DNA from: Methylophilales bacterium
GTDB taxonomy: Bacteria; Pseudomonadota; Gammaproteobacteria; Burkholderiales; Methylophilaceae
Assembly (NCBI GenBank): GCA_021414145.1
Contig: JAIOOY010000023.1
Span: forward strand, 1-45,584
DNA: 45,584 nt
Direction: 5' to 3'
Both the position numbers and the translations under genes were made by a program. Positions within the stretch are counted from its first letter, which is position 1. Each line of letters begins with the position of its first letter. The notes under the pieces were generated by a model, which saw only the letters and a program-made list of their open reading frames with translations, was not told where the DNA came from and made no database searches. Below are positions 19,580-28,707 of the stretch, piece by piece.

Positions 19580-22117
19580 ATGTCCAAACTGCTCATCGTC
19601 GAATCGCCCTCCAAGGCCAAAACCTTGAACAAATATTTGGGCAAAGACTTCACGGTGCTGGCTTCCTACGGCCATGTGCGCGACCTGATTCCCAAAAATG
19701 GCGCAGTAGATACCGAACATGGCTACACCATGCAGTACGAGGTGATAGATCGTAACGCCAAGCATGTGGATGCGATTTCTAAAGCAGTCAAACTCGCCGA
19801 CGACATCCTGCTGGCAACTGACCCGGATCGAGAGGGGGAGGCCATTGCGTGGCATATCGCCGAGATTTTGCAATCGAAAAAACTGCTTAAAGGCAAAACC
19901 TTAAAACGCGTGGTGTTTAATGAGATCACCAAAACGGCTGTGCAATACGCAGTAGATAATCCGCGTGACATCGCCATGCCGTTGGTCAATGCCCAGCAAG
20001 CAAGGCGCGCGCTGGATTACTTGGTAGGCTTTAACCTATCGCCCTTGTTGTGGAAAAAGATACGGCGTGGGCTTTCCGCCGGTCGAGTGCAAAGCCCGGC
20101 TTTAAGGTTAATCGTAGAGCGCGAACTGGAAATCGAAGCTTTTATAAGCCGTGAATACTGGACGATACACCTCAACAGCCGCAAGCAAAAACAAATAGTC
20201 GATGCCAAGCTGGTGCAGTATCAAGGCAAAAAGCTAGAACAGTTCGACATTAATAGTGCGGCGCAGGAGCAAGAAGTGGTGGGTAAACTGCTGGCAGCCA
20301 GTGCTGGCAAGGCGCACGTCACGCGTGTTGAGAAAAAACAACGCAATCGCAGCCCCGCCGCACCGTTCACCACCTCCACCTTGCAACAAGAAGCCGTGCG
20401 CAAGCTGGGCTTTACTACCAGCAGAGCAATGAGAATTGCCCAGCAGCTTTACGAGGGCGTAGATATTGGCAGCGGCACAGTGGGCTTGATTACCTATATG
20501 CGTACTGATTCCTTCAGTATGGCTGCAGAGGCAGTGATGCAGATACGTGGCTACATCAAAGGCAATTTCGAGGCGGACTACCTGCCCAAATCGCCGATTA
20601 TTTACAAAACCAAGTCCAAAAGTGCTCAAGAAGCGCACGAGGCGATACGTCCCACTGACATTAGCCGTACCCCGCAAAGTTTGCGAGCTTTTCTCAATCC
20701 AGAGCAGTTCCGGCTCTACGACATGATCTGGAAACGCGCGCTGGCCTGCCAGATGGCACCTGCCAGATTCGACGCAGTAAGCGTTGATTTAAGTGTGGGC
20801 GGCGAAGCCAACCTGTTCCGTGCCACGGGGCAAACGCTGGTGTTCCCCGGCTTTATCGCGGTGTATACCGAGGGTGCGGACGATACCGAAGAAGAAGATG
20901 AATCTAAGCTGCCAGCACTGGAAGTGGGTGAGGTGCTGGATATTGAAAAAATCTTCAGTGAGCAACACTTTACCGAACCACCACCGCGCTATACCGAAGC
21001 CAGTCTGGTCAAAACGCTGGAAGAATACGGTATCGGCCGACCTTCCACCTACGCCAGCATCATCTCTACTCTGCAAGACCGCGAATATGCGCTGCTAGAC
21101 CAGAAGCGTTTTACGCCAACTGACGTGGGGCGCGTAGTCATCAAATTCCTCACCGAACACTTTACCAAGTACGTGGATTACGACTTCACCGCAAAACTGG
21201 AAAACGAGTTGGACGAAATTGCCGAAGGTGGGCGAGACTGGATTCCGGTATTGGACAATTTTTGGCAAGGATTCAACAGTCAGCTGCTTTCCAAAAAAGA
21301 GGTGGATAGGCCTGGTACGGAAATCTTGGAAGAAGCCTGCCCTAAATGTGGAAAGCCTCTTTCCAAACGCTTGGGAAAGCGTGGCAGTTTTATCGGTTGC
21401 ACAGGATACCCAGAATGTGATTATGTACGCAATGTAGAGGGCGATGGTGGCCGCGCCGAACCTGTATTACTGGGCGCAGACCCCGCATCCGGCCAGAACA
21501 TTCAGTTATTAGTCGGTCCCTACGGCCCATATGTTCAATTGGGTGAATTGGTGGGCAAGGAAAAACCTAAGCGCATGAGTATTCCTCAAGGCATGACTTT
21601 GGCAGACGTCGGCTTGGAAGTGGCTTTGAAGCTTTTGGCCTTGCCGCGCGAGGTGGGAATACATCCGGAAACCAGCAAAAAAATTACCGCCGGTATAGGC
21701 CGCTTCGGTCCTTACCTCAATCATAACAGCGCTTTCAAATCTATTCCGCGAAGTGACAACGTGTTTGATATTGATCTAAACCGCGCGGTGGAATTGCTGG
21801 CACAAAGCAAATCGCAAGCGGCTCTGAAAGTGCTAGGCAACCACCCACAAGACGGCGCAGAAGTGGCCATCTATGACGGGCGTTTTGGTGCTTATGTGCA
21901 GCATGGGAAAGTCCGTGCAACACTGCCTAAAGGCGACAGGGTGGATCACATTAGCTTGGAGCGTGGTTTGGAGCTGATTGCGGCGAAGATAGAAAAAGGT
22001 GACAGTCCTAAGGCCAAAGGCGGCAGAAAACTTGTTGCGAAAAAAACTGCAACTAAGAAACCAATTGCAAAAAAGGCACCTGCCAAAAAAGCCGCACCCA
22101 AGAAAAAGGCCGCTTAA
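19580..22117 (+). CDS. topA: DNA topoisomerase I
   Basis: Type IA topoisomerase that relaxes negative supercoils. The Toprim domain begins LLIVESPSKAKTLNKYLG and has LATDPDREGEAIAWH; the active-site Tyr is residue 306 in ITYMRTDS. Around residues 587-616 is one four-cysteine zinc motif (CPKC ... GCTGYPEC), followed by repeat-like modules containing GPYGPYVQLG, GRFGPYLNH and GRFGAYVQHG. The C-terminal 30 residues are a Lys/Ala/Pro tail, probably unstructured and DNA-binding. 845 residues is normal for a betaproteobacterial TopA. The stop codon lies inside a hairpin serving the opposite strand. Confidence 0.97.
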   Translation: MSKLLIVESPSKAKTLNKYLGKDFTVLASYGHVRDLIPKNGAVDTEHGYTMQYEVIDRNAKHVDAISKAVKLADDILLATDPDREGEAIAWHIAEILQSKKLLKGKTLKRVVFNEITKTAVQYAVDNPRDIAMPLVNAQQARRALDYLVGFNLSPLLWKKIRRGLSAGRVQSPALRLIVERELEIEAFISREYWTIHLNSRKQKQIVDAKLVQYQGKKLEQFDINSAAQEQEVVGKLLAASAGKAHVTRVEKKQRNRSPAAPFTTSTLQQEAVRKLGFTTSRAMRIAQQLYEGVDIGSGTVGLITYMRTDSFSMAAEAVMQIRGYIKGNFEADYLPKSPIIYKTKSKSAQEAHEAIRPTDISRTPQSLRAFLNPEQFRLYDMIWKRALACQMAPARFDAVSVDLSVGGEANLFRATGQTLVFPGFIAVYTEGADDTEEEDESKLPALEVGEVLDIEKIFSEQHFTEPPPRYTEASLVKTLEEYGIGRPSTYASIISTLQDREYALLDQKRFTPTDVGRVVIKFLTEHFTKYVDYDFTAKLENELDEIAEGGRDWIPVLDNFWQGFNSQLLSKKEVDRPGTEILEEACPKCGKPLSKRLGKRGSFIGCTGYPECDYVRNVEGDGGRAEPVLLGADPASGQNIQLLVGPYGPYVQLGELVGKEKPKRMSIPQGMTLADVGLEVALKLLALPREVGIHPETSKKITAGIGRFGPYLNHNSAFKSIPRSDNVFDIDLNRAVELLAQSKSQAALKVLGNHPQDGAEVAIYDGRFGAYVQHGKVRATLPKGDRVDHISLERGLELIAAKIEKGDSPKAKGGRKLVAKKTATKKPIAKKAPAKKAAPKKKAA

Positions 22118-22125
22118 AGCGGCCT
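22103..22125 (-). terminator. Intrinsic terminator for pbpG, overlapping the topA stop codon
   Basis: AGGCCGC (22107-22113) and GCGGCCT (22119-22125) form a stem around TTAAA, which contains the topA stop. On the minus strand the stem runs straight into TTTTT, fitting termination of pbpG, which stops at 22142. On the plus strand no T-run follows, so it is a poorer terminator for topA. Confidence 0.75.
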
Positions 22126-22141
22126 CTCAATCAAAAAACCA

Positions 22142-23161
22142 TCAACTCAATCGGCGTTTAGCCCATTCACTTCCACTTTGCATCCATTTTTTGATGCGCT
22201 GGGCATCGCCAATTCTGGTGTTTTTGCCGTAGGAATCCAGTAATACGATAATCAGAGGCTGTGCAGCAATCTGCGCCTGCATCACCAGACAACGCCCCGC
22301 CTCGCTGATATAGCCAGTTTTGGATAGGCCAATATCCCAAGTGCCGTTACGCACCAGCACGTTGGTGTTGCGAAACTCCACCAAGCGACGCAAGCCGTGT
22401 ATCGGTACATCGTATGACGCGGTAGTGGTTACAGTGCGAATATCTGGATAGCTGTAAGCAGCTTTTACCATTTTCACCAAATCTTCGGCAGTGGAAATAT
22501 TCTCACTGTTCAACCCTGTGGGGTCAGCGAAGTGCGAATTTTTCATACCCAGTTCTGCGGCCTTGCGATTCATGGCGGCGATAAAAGCAGCCATGCCTAT
22601 CGGTGTAGTGCGTGCCAATGCAGAAGCGGCGCGATTCTCAGACGACATCAGCGCCAATTTCAACATCTCGGCACGCGAAAGCTCAGTACCCACCCGCAAA
22701 CGCGAAGTGGTATTTTTCAAGGTATCCACGTCAGCATCACTCACTGACAACATTTCTTCCATCGGTAGGTGCATGTCCAGCATGACCATTGCCGTCATCA
22801 ACTTGGTGATGGAAGCGATAGGAGTTGGAATATCGGTACCCTTGGCGTACAGCGTTTCGCCAGTTTCCTGATTCACAATCAGCGCTTTTGAAGAAGCCAG
22901 TTGCAAGCTACCTGCTGTAGACGCAGCAAACACCGCTTCAGGTTGTTGTGCTGGTGCGTGGTAATTCTTGCTGGCACGAATAGTCCGTATAATGCGCTGT
23001 GGATTGGTATGTTTGGTTTTGAGCCTTACCTTGTGGCGAATTTTGTGCTTGACGACATTTTTAACCGTAGCAGAGTCATGCTTGGTGCGCGCGGCCTCAA
23101 CTGGCGCGGCACTGAAAGCTAATACTAACAAGCAGCAAAAAAGAGTGGTAAAACGCCGCAT
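22142..23161 (-). CDS. pbpG: D-alanyl-D-alanine endopeptidase (penicillin-binding protein 7 type)
   Basis: Low-molecular-weight periplasmic penicillin-binding protein, peptidase S11 family, which cuts peptide crosslinks in peptidoglycan. Signal peptide at residues 1-24 (ends PVEAA). The catalytic motifs are SITK (Ser117, Lys120), SEN (174-176) and KTG near residue 284. A basic stretch (33-62, rich in Lys, Arg and His) lies between the signal and the catalytic domain and might bind anionic polymers. The C-terminus lacks the amphipathic anchor of carboxypeptidases such as DacA, which favours the PbpG branch. Confidence 0.9.
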   Translation of the reverse strand: MRRFTTLFCCLLVLAFSAAPVEAARTKHDSATVKNVVKHKIRHKVRLKTKHTNPQRIIRTIRASKNYHAPAQQPEAVFAASTAGSLQLASSKALIVNQETGETLYAKGTDIPTPIASITKLMTAMVMLDMHLPMEEMLSVSDADVDTLKNTTSRLRVGTELSRAEMLKLALMSSENRAASALARTTPIGMAAFIAAMNRKAAELGMKNSHFADPTGLNSENISTAEDLVKMVKAAYSYPDIRTVTTTASYDVPIHGLRRLVEFRNTNVLVRNGTWDIGLSKTGYISEAGRCLVMQAQIAAQPLIIVLLDSYGKNTRIGDAQRIKKWMQSGSEWAKRRLS

Positions 23162-23270
23162 CTGAAAAACCTCGTTAACTGATTTTTTCCATCATAATAC
23201 AAAAAAGTAGAGTTTGTCATTAATCAATTACCTATATTCTTTTACTCAAGTTTGGGATTAAATAAGCATC

Positions 23271-23636
23271 GTGGACATAAAATATACCGAACACCACCTA
23301 TGGGCCCGTGCAGACGGGGATGGCAACTATCTGATAGGCATCAGCGACCACGCGCAAAACATGTTGGGCGATATTGTGTTTGTACAAACACCCGCTGTTG
23401 GCAGCAAATTGCAGGCTGGTGAGGTGTGTGGTTTCGTAGAGTCGGTAAAAACCGCCTCTGACCTGCACGCTCCTTTGAGCGGTGAAGTCGTCGCCATCAA
23501 CGACACTCTCAACGATACTCCTGAACAATTAAACGACGCGCCTGAAACAACTTGGATTTTTCGCTTGCATAACGACCAAGCCAACGAGTTTTCAGCGCTA
23601 ATGGACAAGGGCACTTATACAAAATTTTCGGATTAG
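23271..23636 (+). CDS. gcvH: Glycine cleavage system H protein
   Basis: Lipoyl-carrier protein of glycine cleavage. The lipoyl lysine is Lys60 in the motif VESVKTASD; the preceding ISDHAQNMLGDIVFV is typical. The start is GTG at 23271: a TAA lies four codons upstream in frame, and no ATG fits. There is no clear Shine-Dalgarno sequence. 121 residues is a little short at the N-terminus. gcvT and gcvP are not in the window, so the gene stands apart from its partners; it may also serve as a lipoyl donor for other enzymes, as known in some bacteria. Confidence 0.93.
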   Translation: MDIKYTEHHLWARADGDGNYLIGISDHAQNMLGDIVFVQTPAVGSKLQAGEVCGFVESVKTASDLHAPLSGEVVAINDTLNDTPEQLNDAPETTWIFRLHNDQANEFSALMDKGTYTKFSD

Positions 23637-23645
23637 CACAGACAG

Positions 23646-23674
23646 TTGCAAGCCTTGCTACATGGGGGCATACT
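23646..23674 (+). promoter_or_regulatory. Candidate sigma-70 promoter for tpx
   Basis: TTGCAA (23646-23651) and CATACT (23669-23674) with 17-base spacing, about 35 bases before the tpx start. Pattern match only. Confidence 0.4.
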
Positions 23675-23712
23675 TCACGCAGAATTTTTAGACATTTGAG
23701 GAGAGTAATAAC

Positions 23713-24222
23713 GTGGCTACAGTGACATTTAACGGCGAACCCATCAATATCGGCGGCACTTTCCCAAAAGTGGGCGATACTGCCCCCAGCTTCATGCTAG
23801 TAGATAACGAGTTGAACGATGTTTCCATGAGCCGGTTTTCCGGCATGCGTAAAATCATCAACATCGTCCCCAGCTTGGATACACCAGTGTGCGCCGCCTC
23901 TACGCGGCGCTTCAACGAGGCTGCTGGACGACTCACCAACACGGTAGTGCTGGTAGTTTCTGCGGATTTGCCCTTCGCCCAAAGTCGTTTTTGCACGGTT
24001 GAGCATCTGGATAACGTGTTTTCACTATCCACCATGCGCGGTCGTGATTTCGCCAAAGATTACGGCGTGATGATTACTGATGTTCCGCTGTCTGGCTTAT
24101 GTGCCCGTGCGGTGTTGGTGGTGGATGAGCACGACATGATTCGCTATGCGGAACTGGTGTCAGAAATCACCAAAGAACCCAACTACGATGCTGCGCTGGC
24201 TATAGCGCGCGCCACTAGCTAG
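23713..24222 (+). CDS. tpx: Thiol peroxidase (Tpx-type peroxiredoxin)
   Basis: Reduces peroxides with thioredoxin as electron donor. The peroxidatic cysteine is Cys60 in [13 protein letters not shown], and the resolving cysteine Cys94 in [11 protein letters not shown], the usual atypical two-Cys arrangement. The GTG start at 23713 is preceded by GAGGAG. 169 residues is normal. The last 8 bases overlap the end of the small gene on the other strand. Confidence 0.96.
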   Translation: MATVTFNGEPINIGGTFPKVGDTAPSFMLVDNELNDVSMSRFSGMRKIINIVPSLDTPVCAASTRRFNEAAGRLTNTVVLVVSADLPFAQSRFCTVEHLDNVFSLSTMRGRDFAKDYGVMITDVPLSGLCARAVLVVDEHDMIRYAELVSEITKEPNYDAALAIARATS

Positions 24223-24511
24223 GGGATTTGGCTCGCGCCAAAACTTGCTCTAGATGTTGGCGCAGTAATGCTTCGGTTTTGGGTCTTAGCTCGACTATCG
24301 CTTGCTTCATCATTTCTTCCAATTCGTTCACCAGTGGCGGCAACACCTCTTCAAACATCTGATTTGGCTGAGTTTCTGATGCCGGGATGTAGACCTCGGT
24401 CAACAAAGGAATACTGACTTCTGGATCAGACTGACTTTTGTCCTTATTGAGCAAGGCATCCAGCCGACCAAGTACCTCGTCCATACTAACGTCTGAATCT
24501 ATCGCCATCAT
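24215..24511 (-). CDS. Small protein of unknown function downstream of holC
   Basis: A 98-residue, acidic, helix-rich soluble protein that I do not recognise. Visible: no membrane segment or signal; an N-terminal helix [15 protein letters not shown], a central [10 protein letters not shown], and a C-terminal helix [20 protein letters not shown] and onward with heptad-like Leu spacing. The start overlaps the holC stop by ATGA, so it is co-translated with holC and pepA. Coding status is supported by this coupling and normal composition. Confidence 0.7.
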   Translation of the reverse strand: MMAIDSDVSMDEVLGRLDALLNKDKSQSDPEVSIPLLTEVYIPASETQPNQMFEEVLPPLVNELEEMMKQAIVELRPKTEALLRQHLEQVLARAKSPS

Positions 24512-24933
24512 GCCTTCCCCGCCAGGTCGTGACGACTGATCTCGTAACCACGATCCCGATAGAATTTGAAGCGCTCTCGCGCCGCCGCTTTGTCGGCTTC
24601 GTCATTGCCTACAATCTCGATTAAACGCCGAAAGCGACTGAAAAATGGCGGGTGCGTGGTGCATAGATTGAGCAGCACGTCGTCATGAATGAGCGGCTCG
24701 GTTTCATGATCCACAATCACGGGTGTTTCGTGAGCTAAAAAATGCTGGCTGCGGCAATGCGGAATGAAGCTGGTCTGTTGAAAGCTCCACAACACACTTT
24801 CCATATGTAACGTGACTTTATCGTCTGGCGTGAACACGAATAGTCGCACCGCTTGCGCAAGGGCCTTGCTGCTCAAACTCGCCGCCAAACGATATTTATC
24901 CGCCGCGTTAAAATAAAAATCTACCTGGGTCAT
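24508..24933 (-). CDS. holC: DNA polymerase III subunit chi
   Basis: Clamp-loader accessory subunit that binds single-strand binding protein and the psi subunit. 141 residues. The N-terminus TQVDFYFNAADKYRLAASL matches the family, as do the central SFIPH and the region ETPVIVDHETEP. It overlaps pepA by ATGA, a neighbour relation known in many proteobacteria. Confidence 0.93.
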   Translation of the reverse strand: MTQVDFYFNAADKYRLAASLSSKALAQAVRLFVFTPDDKVTLHMESVLWSFQQTSFIPHCRSQHFLAHETPVIVDHETEPLIHDDVLLNLCTTHPPFFSRFRRLIEIVGNDEADKAAARERFKFYRDRGYEISRHDLAGKA

Positions 24934-26414
24934 GCGCGTGAGATAAGGAACTGAGTCAGAAGTGGAACTGGACGGCCTGTTGAGCCCTTTTCCTTACCCG
25001 ACTTCCACGCCGTACCGGCAATATCCAGATGCCCCCAGTCAAACTTTTTGGCGTAGCGCGAGAGAAAACATGCGGCGGTGATACTGCCACCAGCACGCCC
25101 GCCGATATTGGCCATGTCGGCGAAATTGCTCTTCAATTGCTCTTGGTAATCTTCCCACATCGGCATGTGCCAAGCACGATCCCAGGCTGCTTCACCCGCT
25201 GCCAGTAAATCGCGCGCCAGGCTATCGTCATTGCTGAACAAGCCACTGGCATGATGTCCTAGTGCAATCACGCAAGCGCCGGTCAGTGTGGCAATGTCCA
25301 CCACCACATCTGGCTCAAAACGCTCGGCATAGGTCATGGCATCACACAAGATCAAACGACCTTCTGCATCGGTATTCAGCACCTCGATGGTCTGACCGGA
25401 CATACTCGTCACCACATCACCAGGCTTGTTGGCATCGCCATCCGGCAGATTCTCACAAGTCGGCACGATGACCACTAGGTTAATTGGCAATTCCATACGA
25501 GCCACGGCCTTCATAGTACCCAGTACACTGGCCGCACCACACATATCAAACTTCATCTCGTCCATTTCAGCTGCGGGTTTGATAGAAATGCCGCCAGCAT
25601 CAAAAGTGATGCCTTTGCCTATCAGCACTACAGGTTTTTGATTAGATTTGCCTTTGCTGTATTGCATCACAATGAATTTTGGTGGTTGACGGCTGCCACG
25701 CGCCACCGACAACAAGGAACCCATGCCCAGCACTTCCATATCAGCGCGTTCCAGCACTTCGATTTTGACGCCATAGGTGTTGGCGAGTTGCTGTGCTTGT
25801 TCGGCCAGATAAGTCGGTGTGCAGATGTTGCCAGGCAAATTACCCAAGTCACGCGCAAACTGCACGCCGTCAGCTACTGCCAAGGCTCGCTTAAGCGCAA
25901 CCTCAGCCGGAGCTAGATTGTTGCGTTGTGGCACGTTGACGATCAATTTATTTAAATTCGGTGCTTCGCCTGCTTTTTTGCAGTTAGGATGAGAAAAACG
26001 GTAAATTTCATCGGCAGTAATTTCCACAACCTGCGACACGCGCCAATCCAAATCGCGGCGCTTGACTGGCAATTCTGCAATAAAACTTGCTGCATCCGCA
26101 GCGCCCGTGCCATCCAGTGCTTTTACAGAAGCGCGCACCACTTGCCGATATTCACGCTCACGAAATTCACGCTCTTTGCCGCAACCCACCAACAGCACGC
26201 GGTCACATAGCGTTCCCGGGACGTTATGAATGAGCAAGGTTGAGCCCAGCTTTCCCTCCATATCACCGCGCCGCAGTAAACCAGTCAGGTAGCCATTTGC
26301 CGCCTTGTCTATAGCATTCGCCGCCGCAGACAATTTGCGATGGTCAAACACCCCCACCACCACACAAGCATTACGCTGTTTCTCCGGATTGCCGTTTTTT
26401 ATGCTAAATTCCAT
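24930..26414 (-). CDS. pepA: Leucyl aminopeptidase (M17)
   Basis: Cytosolic hexameric two-metal aminopeptidase; E. coli PepA also binds DNA in Xer recombination and carAB control. Metal and catalytic residues lie in KGITFDAGGISIKP, EMKFDMCGAASV and NTDAEGRLILCDAM. The C-terminal WGHLDIAGTAW is typical. 494 residues is normal. AAGGA lies 8 bases before the ATG. Confidence 0.97.
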   Translation of the reverse strand: MEFSIKNGNPEKQRNACVVVGVFDHRKLSAAANAIDKAANGYLTGLLRRGDMEGKLGSTLLIHNVPGTLCDRVLLVGCGKEREFREREYRQVVRASVKALDGTGAADAASFIAELPVKRRDLDWRVSQVVEITADEIYRFSHPNCKKAGEAPNLNKLIVNVPQRNNLAPAEVALKRALAVADGVQFARDLGNLPGNICTPTYLAEQAQQLANTYGVKIEVLERADMEVLGMGSLLSVARGSRQPPKFIVMQYSKGKSNQKPVVLIGKGITFDAGGISIKPAAEMDEMKFDMCGAASVLGTMKAVARMELPINLVVIVPTCENLPDGDANKPGDVVTSMSGQTIEVLNTDAEGRLILCDAMTYAERFEPDVVVDIATLTGACVIALGHHASGLFSNDDSLARDLLAAGEAAWDRAWHMPMWEDYQEQLKSNFADMANIGGRAGGSITAACFLSRYAKKFDWGHLDIAGTAWKSGKEKGSTGRPVPLLTQFLISRA

Positions 26415-26453
26415 GAAGTTTTCCTTAAGTCTAAACGAGTTGAGTTTTCCCTA

Positions 26454-26483
26454 ATTATCTACTGTTTTTTGGGTGTTTTTCAA
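26454..26483 (-). promoter_or_regulatory. Candidate sigma-70 promoter for pepA
   Basis: On the minus strand TTGAAA (26483-26478) and GATAAT (26459-26454), 18-base spacing, about 40 bases before the pepA start. Pattern match only. Confidence 0.45.
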
Positions 26484-26504
26484 TAAAGTGCCAAAGTTAC
26501 CCTG

Positions 26505-26532
26505 AATTTCAAAATTTAAATTTCAAAATTTA
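26505..26532 (+). repeat. Two perfect tandem copies of a 14-base unit
   Basis: AATTTCAAAATTTA occurs twice head to tail in the pepA-lptF divergent promoter region, 10 bases before the lptF ATG. Each unit is AT-rich and partly palindromic (AATTTcAAAATT). It could be a binding site or a small slippage duplication. Confidence 0.7.
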
Positions 26533-26542
26533 AACTGCAAAA

Positions 26543-27640
26543 ATGATTTTCAAGAAGTCTTTAATTCACGAGCTTTACGCCACCGCGCTCTCCAGCTTTC
26601 TAGTGCTGATGGGCATCATGGTCGCACAGCGCGTCACCTACTATCTGGGCTTTGCTGCCAGAGGCGCGGTTGCGTCTGATGCGATTGGCACCTTACTAGG
26701 GTTTAGCCTGCTGAAATTCTTGCCACTGTTACTCACGCTCACCGTATTTATCGCGGTATTGATGACATTGGCACGCTGGCATAGAGACAGCGAGATGGTG
26801 GTGTGGTTCACTTCCGGTCAGGGCATGACTATGCTGGTAAGGCCAGTGCTAACCTTCGCCTTGCCAGTTATCGGCATGATTGCCATTTTGAGCATGTTTG
26901 TATCACCTTGGGCGACTCAAAAAGGCATGGATTTCCGTGAACAAATGGATAGCCGTGATGAGTTGAGCGCTATCGCTCCCGGCGTATTTAAAGAATCTCA
27001 ACATGCTGACCGTGTGTTTTTTGTGGAACGCTTTTCCACACGTGACAGCACGGTGCATAACATTTTCGCGCAATCTACCCAGCATCAAAAACTGGGCATT
27101 ATCGTGGCACAACAAGGCTCGCAAAGCACCGATGCCAAAGGCGATACGTTTTTAACGCTACAAACTGGACGACGCTATGAGGGCAAGCCCAATACGCCGG
27201 AGTTTGGGGTGATGCATTTTGAAAGCTACACACTACGCACCGAACCCACCGAAGCCAAGCATGAAGCACCCTCGCCCAAAGCCATCAACAGTTTGCAGCT
27301 AATAGAGAATAGCAATCAAGATAATATGGCAGAGCTGCAATGGCGTTTATCGCTGCCCATTTCCGCATTATTGCTGGTGTTGCTTGCCATTCCCTTATCT
27401 TTTGTTGATCCACGTGCAGGGCGTTCGGCCAACTTAATCATGGCGATACTGGTCTACCTGATTTACAACAATATGTTGTCCATTTTGCAATCCTGGGTGG
27501 CGCGCGACAAACTGTCTGCCATCATCGGCTTGTGGCCGGCTCATATCGCGATAATGCTACTGTTTGTATATCTGTTTTATCGTCGCCTCTTTTTGCTACC
27601 GCTGCTACCTAGGCGCGTTACTAAACTACTTATACGATGA
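26543..27640 (+). CDS. lptF: LPS export permease LptF
   Basis: Inner-membrane subunit of the LptB2FG transporter that extracts lipopolysaccharide for delivery to the outer membrane. Layout is three membrane segments near each end (about 15-120 and 275-355) around a periplasmic jellyroll-like domain (about 125-270). Start MIFKKSLIHELYATALSSFL and LSLPISALLLVLLAIPLSFV are typical of the YjgP/YjgQ family. 365 residues. Overlaps lptG by ATGA. Confidence 0.95.
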   Translation: MIFKKSLIHELYATALSSFLVLMGIMVAQRVTYYLGFAARGAVASDAIGTLLGFSLLKFLPLLLTLTVFIAVLMTLARWHRDSEMVVWFTSGQGMTMLVRPVLTFALPVIGMIAILSMFVSPWATQKGMDFREQMDSRDELSAIAPGVFKESQHADRVFFVERFSTRDSTVHNIFAQSTQHQKLGIIVAQQGSQSTDAKGDTFLTLQTGRRYEGKPNTPEFGVMHFESYTLRTEPTEAKHEAPSPKAINSLQLIENSNQDNMAELQWRLSLPISALLLVLLAIPLSFVDPRAGRSANLIMAILVYLIYNNMLSILQSWVARDKLSAIIGLWPAHIAIMLLFVYLFYRRLFLLPLLPRRVTKLLIR

Positions 27641-28707
27641 ACACGCTCAAACGCTATCTGGCGCAGGAAATCCTCTCCGGCACATTGCTAGTGGCGGCGG
27701 CCTTGCTCGCCATGTTCTCATTTTTTGACCTGATCCAAGAGCTGGACAATCTAGGACGCGGCGCTTACAACCTGGGCACGGTATTGCAGTTCGTACTGCT
27801 CTCTGCACCTGGACATGTATATGAAATCGCTCCGGTGGCGGTATTGCTGGGCGCGCTCTACGCGCTGGCACAACTGACTCACAATTCAGAATTGGTGGTA
27901 ATGCGCACCAGTGGCTTGTCAATGACGAATATTGGCTGGGCGCTGCTGCGGATAGGTTTGGTGTTCGCTATACTCACTTTCGTCATCGGCGAATTGGTCA
28001 CACCCATCAGCGAAAGATATGCACAGAAAATGCGCCTCAAGGCCACCGATCAGGTAGTGGCTCAGGAGTTTCGCTCTGGCCTATGGGTAAAAGATGGTGC
28101 CAGTTTCGTCAACATTGAAGAAGTAAATCCTGATACCAGCTTAAAAAATATCCACATTTATGAATTCGATCCTGATTTCAAGCTGCGTGTGGTGAACAAT
28201 GCGGAAAGTGGTTATTTTGAAAAGAATCGCTGGAATCTGCACGACGTGACACAGACGCAATTCACAGAGGACAAAATCCTGACCCAGCGCTTCAAGCAAG
28301 CCTACTGGCAATCGGTGATACAACCCGATTTATTAAATATATTGCTGGTGGTACCGGAGAAAATGGCGGCGTGGAACCTCTATTCTTACATCCGCCATTT
28401 GAGTGAAAACCACCAAAAAACCACGCGTCAACGCATTGCTCTATGGTCGAAAATTGTCTACCCGACCGCTTGCTTGGTCATGGTAGTGCTGGCCTTGCCC
28501 ATAGGCTTTTTACAGCAACGCTCAGGGGGCATCAGCGTAAAGATTTTCGCGGGAATTATGATTGGTATTAGTTATCAAATCGTGAACAAAATTTTCGTCC
28601 ACATCGGTCTGCTGAATGACTGGCCGCCATTTGCCAGCGCTACCATTCCCACCTTTTTATTCTTGGCGGGTGGCATCGCGATGCTGGCGTGGATGGAGCA
28701 TCGCTAG
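27637..28707 (+). CDS. lptG: LPS export permease LptG
   Basis: Second permease of LptB2FG. The start MNTLKRYLAQEILSGTLLVA and the segment VYEIAPVAVLLGALYALAQL match LptG. Membrane segments lie at about 15-125 and 270-350. 356 residues. It ends convergently with the RDD gene, sharing 4 bases. lptB is not in the window. Confidence 0.95.
   Translation: MNTLKRYLAQEILSGTLLVAAALLAMFSFFDLIQELDNLGRGAYNLGTVLQFVLLSAPGHVYEIAPVAVLLGALYALAQLTHNSELVVMRTSGLSMTNIGWALLRIGLVFAILTFVIGELVTPISERYAQKMRLKATDQVVAQEFRSGLWVKDGASFVNIEEVNPDTSLKNIHIYEFDPDFKLRVVNNAESGYFEKNRWNLHDVTQTQFTEDKILTQRFKQAYWQSVIQPDLLNILLVVPEKMAAWNLYSYIRHLSENHQKTTRQRIALWSKIVYPTACLVMVVLALPIGFLQQRSGGISVKIFAGIMIGISYQIVNKIFVHIGLLNDWPPFASATIPTFLFLAGGIAMLAWMEHR

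Noticed and set aside
22107-22125. Hairpin at the end of topA as the topA terminator
   Set aside because: No T-run follows on the plus strand; the T-run is on the minus strand, so it is assigned to pbpG.
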